Of a stretch of 64,000 nt of DNA, positions 62,182 to 64,000 are shown in pieces (the first letter of the stretch is position 1; every line of letters starts with the position of its first letter). The stretch spans positions 62,001 through 126,000 of the forward strand of contig JAFAZX010000064.1 in assembly GCA_019239425.1 (NCBI GenBank). Direction: 5' to 3'. Origin of the DNA: Acidobacteriota bacterium. Lineage in GTDB: Bacteria; Acidobacteriota; Blastocatellia; Pyrinomonadales; Pyrinomonadaceae. The position numbers were made by a program, and so were the translations under genes. The notes under the pieces were generated by a model that worked only from the letters and a program-made list of their open reading frames with translations, was not told the DNA's origin and searched no databases.

Positions 62182-62272
62182 GGTCAGAACCACCCGCGGT
62201 AGCGGGTGGCCCTTTGCAACACGGACGTTGCGTCTCACAAAGGGCCACCCGCTACCGCGGGCGGTTCTGACC
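62182..62272. repeat. Intergenic inverted repeat, ACCCGCGG family (copy 2)
   Basis: Arms 62182-62216 and 62238-62272 (35 nt each, one mismatch) match the copy at 16331-16420, while the central 21 nt differ. It lies between the stop of the DUF4214 gene and the start of GH127, so it may end the upstream transcript and sits in the promoter region of the next. Confidence 0.9.
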
Positions 62273-62286
62273 GCTATGGCGTCTGG

Positions 62287-64000
62287 CTACTGCTGCCCGA
62301 ACCTCTTCCTGTACTCGTCGGAGGTGATGAACGCCTTGACCATCTCGGCGTTGATGTAGTTGCCGTTGAACTCGTTGAGCTTCGAGAGCCAGAAGTTGTA
62401 GCCGTCGAAGGTCGTGTCGGGCAGGGCGTTCGGCGCACGCCTTAAGTACCCGAAGTACTGCATCAGGACGAACGCCTTGCTGAGCTGGCGGCGGCGGAAC
62501 TCCGCGTTCTCGGCCACGGCGCGCAAGACCTGCGCCCGCGTCTTCGCGCCCGACGTCAGGTCGGCCACGAGCTGGTCGCGCTCCGCCTTCGCCAGGGCGC
62601 CGCCCGCCGAAGGGTTGAGCGGGTCGCCGGTGTTGGCGTTCAGCGCGTCCACGAACTGCGCGGGCGACATGCCCGACGGGTAGGCCGAGAGGAAGCCCGA
62701 GCGCGCGACGAAGTCGTCGGCGAACGCCTGCTTGTTCGCCGCGAGCTTCTGCTCCCAGCCCTCCGTGCCGACGACGACATCCCTCCCGACCTGCTGGCTG
62801 TCGAACGCGAAGTTCGCGAACGCCAGGCGCTCGCCCGTGTTGAAGGCCGCCTTGTAGAGCAGGAAGACGTAGTAGCCGGTCTCCTGAAACTCAATCGACA
62901 GGAAGAACGCGGCGCTGACGTTGACCCGCTTCACCTCGCGGCACTGCTGGTCGGCTCCGCACTGCTCGATCTCGTTCGTCCAGAACGCGAGGCCCGGCGC
63001 GTCCGGGTCGCGGCCGAGGAAGTCCCGGTAGTGCTGCCGGACGAAGAACGACGTGTTGTCCAGAGGGTTCACGGACGAGGGCGCCGTGTCGTTGTCAATG
63101 ATGCGCACGTTCGCGGTGGAAGGCGTGCCGAGGTTCGTCCCGCCCGTCGGCCCGCTCAGGGCCACCGAGAGCGTCTCGTCGCCCTCGACCAGCGCGTCAT
63201 CGGCGATGAAGACCTGGATGGTCTTACTCCTCTCGCCCGCGGCGAAGCGGAGCGTGCCCGAGGTGAACGTGTAGTCGTTGCGATCCCAGGCGGAGCCGGC
63301 CGGGGGGACGCCGATCCAGAGCGCCGTCGAGTAGCCGACGTTAGTCGGCGCGGAGGCGTCTCCCGAGCGCGTCACGGTGAGCGTCGCTAGACCTGCGCTC
63401 TCCTGCACGCGGAACTCGCGCGCGTTGAACTGCACGGTCGGCACGCCGGTCGTGGTGTCGTTGTCCTGTATCTCGCAGTCGGCCCGCGCGCGCGTGATGG
63501 TCGCGTTGACCGGCTGAGAGATTTCGACCGAGAAGGTCTTGTTCGGCTCGACGATGGTGTCGCCGAAGACGCTGACCGAGACCGTGTTCGAGCCGGCGCT
63601 CGGGCCGATCTGCAACTGGGTTATGAACTGGCTGCCGAGCGAGACGTAGTCTTCGCCGGCCACGGCCGTCCCGTCCACGGTGCGGACGTTGACGGTGACG
63701 GTGCGGTCGATGAGGCCGTTGCGCGTGACGGTGAAGAGCGCCTGCTTCGTCCCCGCGTCGCCCTCGACGATTGACGTGTCGGCGATGGAGAGGGTCGGCA
63801 GCGGGTCGTCGTTGAGGATGGTGATGTCGGTGCGCCCGCGGGCGACCTGCCCGCCGCTGACGGCCGCGATCTCGACGAAGAAGGCCTCGTCGCGCTCGTT
63901 GACGGCGTCGTCGATGAGATTGATGGTGACGGTCTTGGTCGTCTCGCCCGGCGCGAAGACGACGGGGCTGGGCGTCAGAAGAGTAAAGTCGCCGGAGCCG
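62287..64000 (-). CDS. Calx-beta/DUF4214 surface protein (5' end outside window)
   Basis: This partial gene gives at least 570 aa to the stop at 62287 and stays open to the window edge, so its N-terminus is missing. Visible are three Calx-beta domains (FAPGETTKTVTINLIDD, DGTAVAGEDYVSLGSQF, SGTLRFAAGERSKTIQVFI). A C-terminal DUF4214 module (FFVRQHYRDFLGRDPDAPGLAFW, AFVLMQYFGYLRRAPNA) follows, very like that at 31586. The protein ends KRFGQQ. It is likely a secreted calcium-binding surface protein. Confidence 0.9.
   Translation of the reverse strand, partial: GSGDFTLLTPSPVVFAPGETTKTVTINLIDDAVNERDEAFFVEIAAVSGGQVARGRTDITILNDDPLPTLSIADTSIVEGDAGTKQALFTVTRNGLIDRTVTVNVRTVDGTAVAGEDYVSLGSQFITQLQIGPSAGSNTVSVSVFGDTIVEPNKTFSVEISQPVNATITRARADCEIQDNDTTTGVPTVQFNAREFRVQESAGLATLTVTRSGDASAPTNVGYSTALWIGVPPAGSAWDRNDYTFTSGTLRFAAGERSKTIQVFIADDALVEGDETLSVALSGPTGGTNLGTPSTANVRIIDNDTAPSSVNPLDNTSFFVRQHYRDFLGRDPDAPGLAFWTNEIEQCGADQQCREVKRVNVSAAFFLSIEFQETGYYVFLLYKAAFNTGERLAFANFAFDSQQVGRDVVVGTEGWEQKLAANKQAFADDFVARSGFLSAYPSGMSPAQFVDALNANTGDPLNPSAGGALAKAERDQLVADLTSGAKTRAQVLRAVAENAEFRRRQLSKAFVLMQYFGYLRRAPNALPDTTFDGYNFWLSKLNEFNGNYINAEMVKAFITSDEYRKRFGQQ

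Overview
The window is a GC-rich bacterial chromosome segment. Its gene content suggests an acidobacterium, most likely class Blastocatellia. This is inferred from gene types only: LytS/LytR-type two-component pairs, a CadC-like DNA-binding domain fused to a TolB-like propeller, large secreted FG-GAP and Calx-beta proteins ending in DUF4214, FecR and CHASE2 signalling genes, and two families of intergenic inverted repeats. I saw no rRNA, tRNA, CRISPR array, transposase or phage gene.

Layout. 1-3.2 kb: a secreted Cys-rich peptide, a LytS/LytTR pair and an unrecognised 159-aa protein. 3.5-7.0 kb: a short-chain dehydrogenase, a flavoprotein reductase and the lower methionine-salvage operon mtnB-mtnD-mtnC. 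7.1-7.3 kb: a promoter followed by a strongly structured, possibly novel RNA. 7.5-15.2 kb: a secreted FG-GAP protein, an ABC transporter overlapping a second LytS/LytTR pair, an OmpA-like protein and two PilZ proteins. 15.5-22.7 kb: FecR protein, sigma-54 activator and CHASE2 kinase, then a di-heme oxidoreductase and an ECF sigma factor. 22.8-26.8 kb: a KimA-like permease with a shortened KdpD-like kinase and a KdpE-like regulator. 26.8-31.5 kb: ECF sigma, anti-sigma and two HEAT-repeat exported proteins. 31.6-43.0 kb: two very large DUF4214 surface proteins flanking a transmembrane regulator, a secreted protein, an MddA-like methanethiol methyltransferase and a c-type heme protein. 43.2-56.4 kb: the most interesting region (below). 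56.4-64.0 kb: a three-gene CMP-sugar/glycosyltransferase operon, an FMN reductase, a GH127 enzyme and a third DUF4214 protein cut by the window edge.

The main discovery candidate is a nine-kilobase minus-strand RiPP operon (43.2-52.6 kb). It runs: B12-type radical SAM enzyme, two large precursor-like proteins, E1-like ThiF protein, YcaO cyclodehydratase, SagB-type dehydrogenase, subtilisin-like protease, and a eukaryote-like type I protein arginine methyltransferase. The two putative precursors are about 270-280 aa. Each has a Gly/Tyr-rich repeat domain followed by a Pro-Cys-rich domain in which almost every Cys follows Pro, and both carry the same YES(Y/F)AA motif at the junction. Terminator-like hairpins follow each precursor gene. 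Divergently beside the operon is a LodA/LodB-like pair, a quinocofactor (CTQ) oxidase that is itself post-translationally modified.

Family assignments rest on motifs recognised by eye. No database search was run, and start codons were chosen from ribosome-binding sites, operon overlaps and domain starts.
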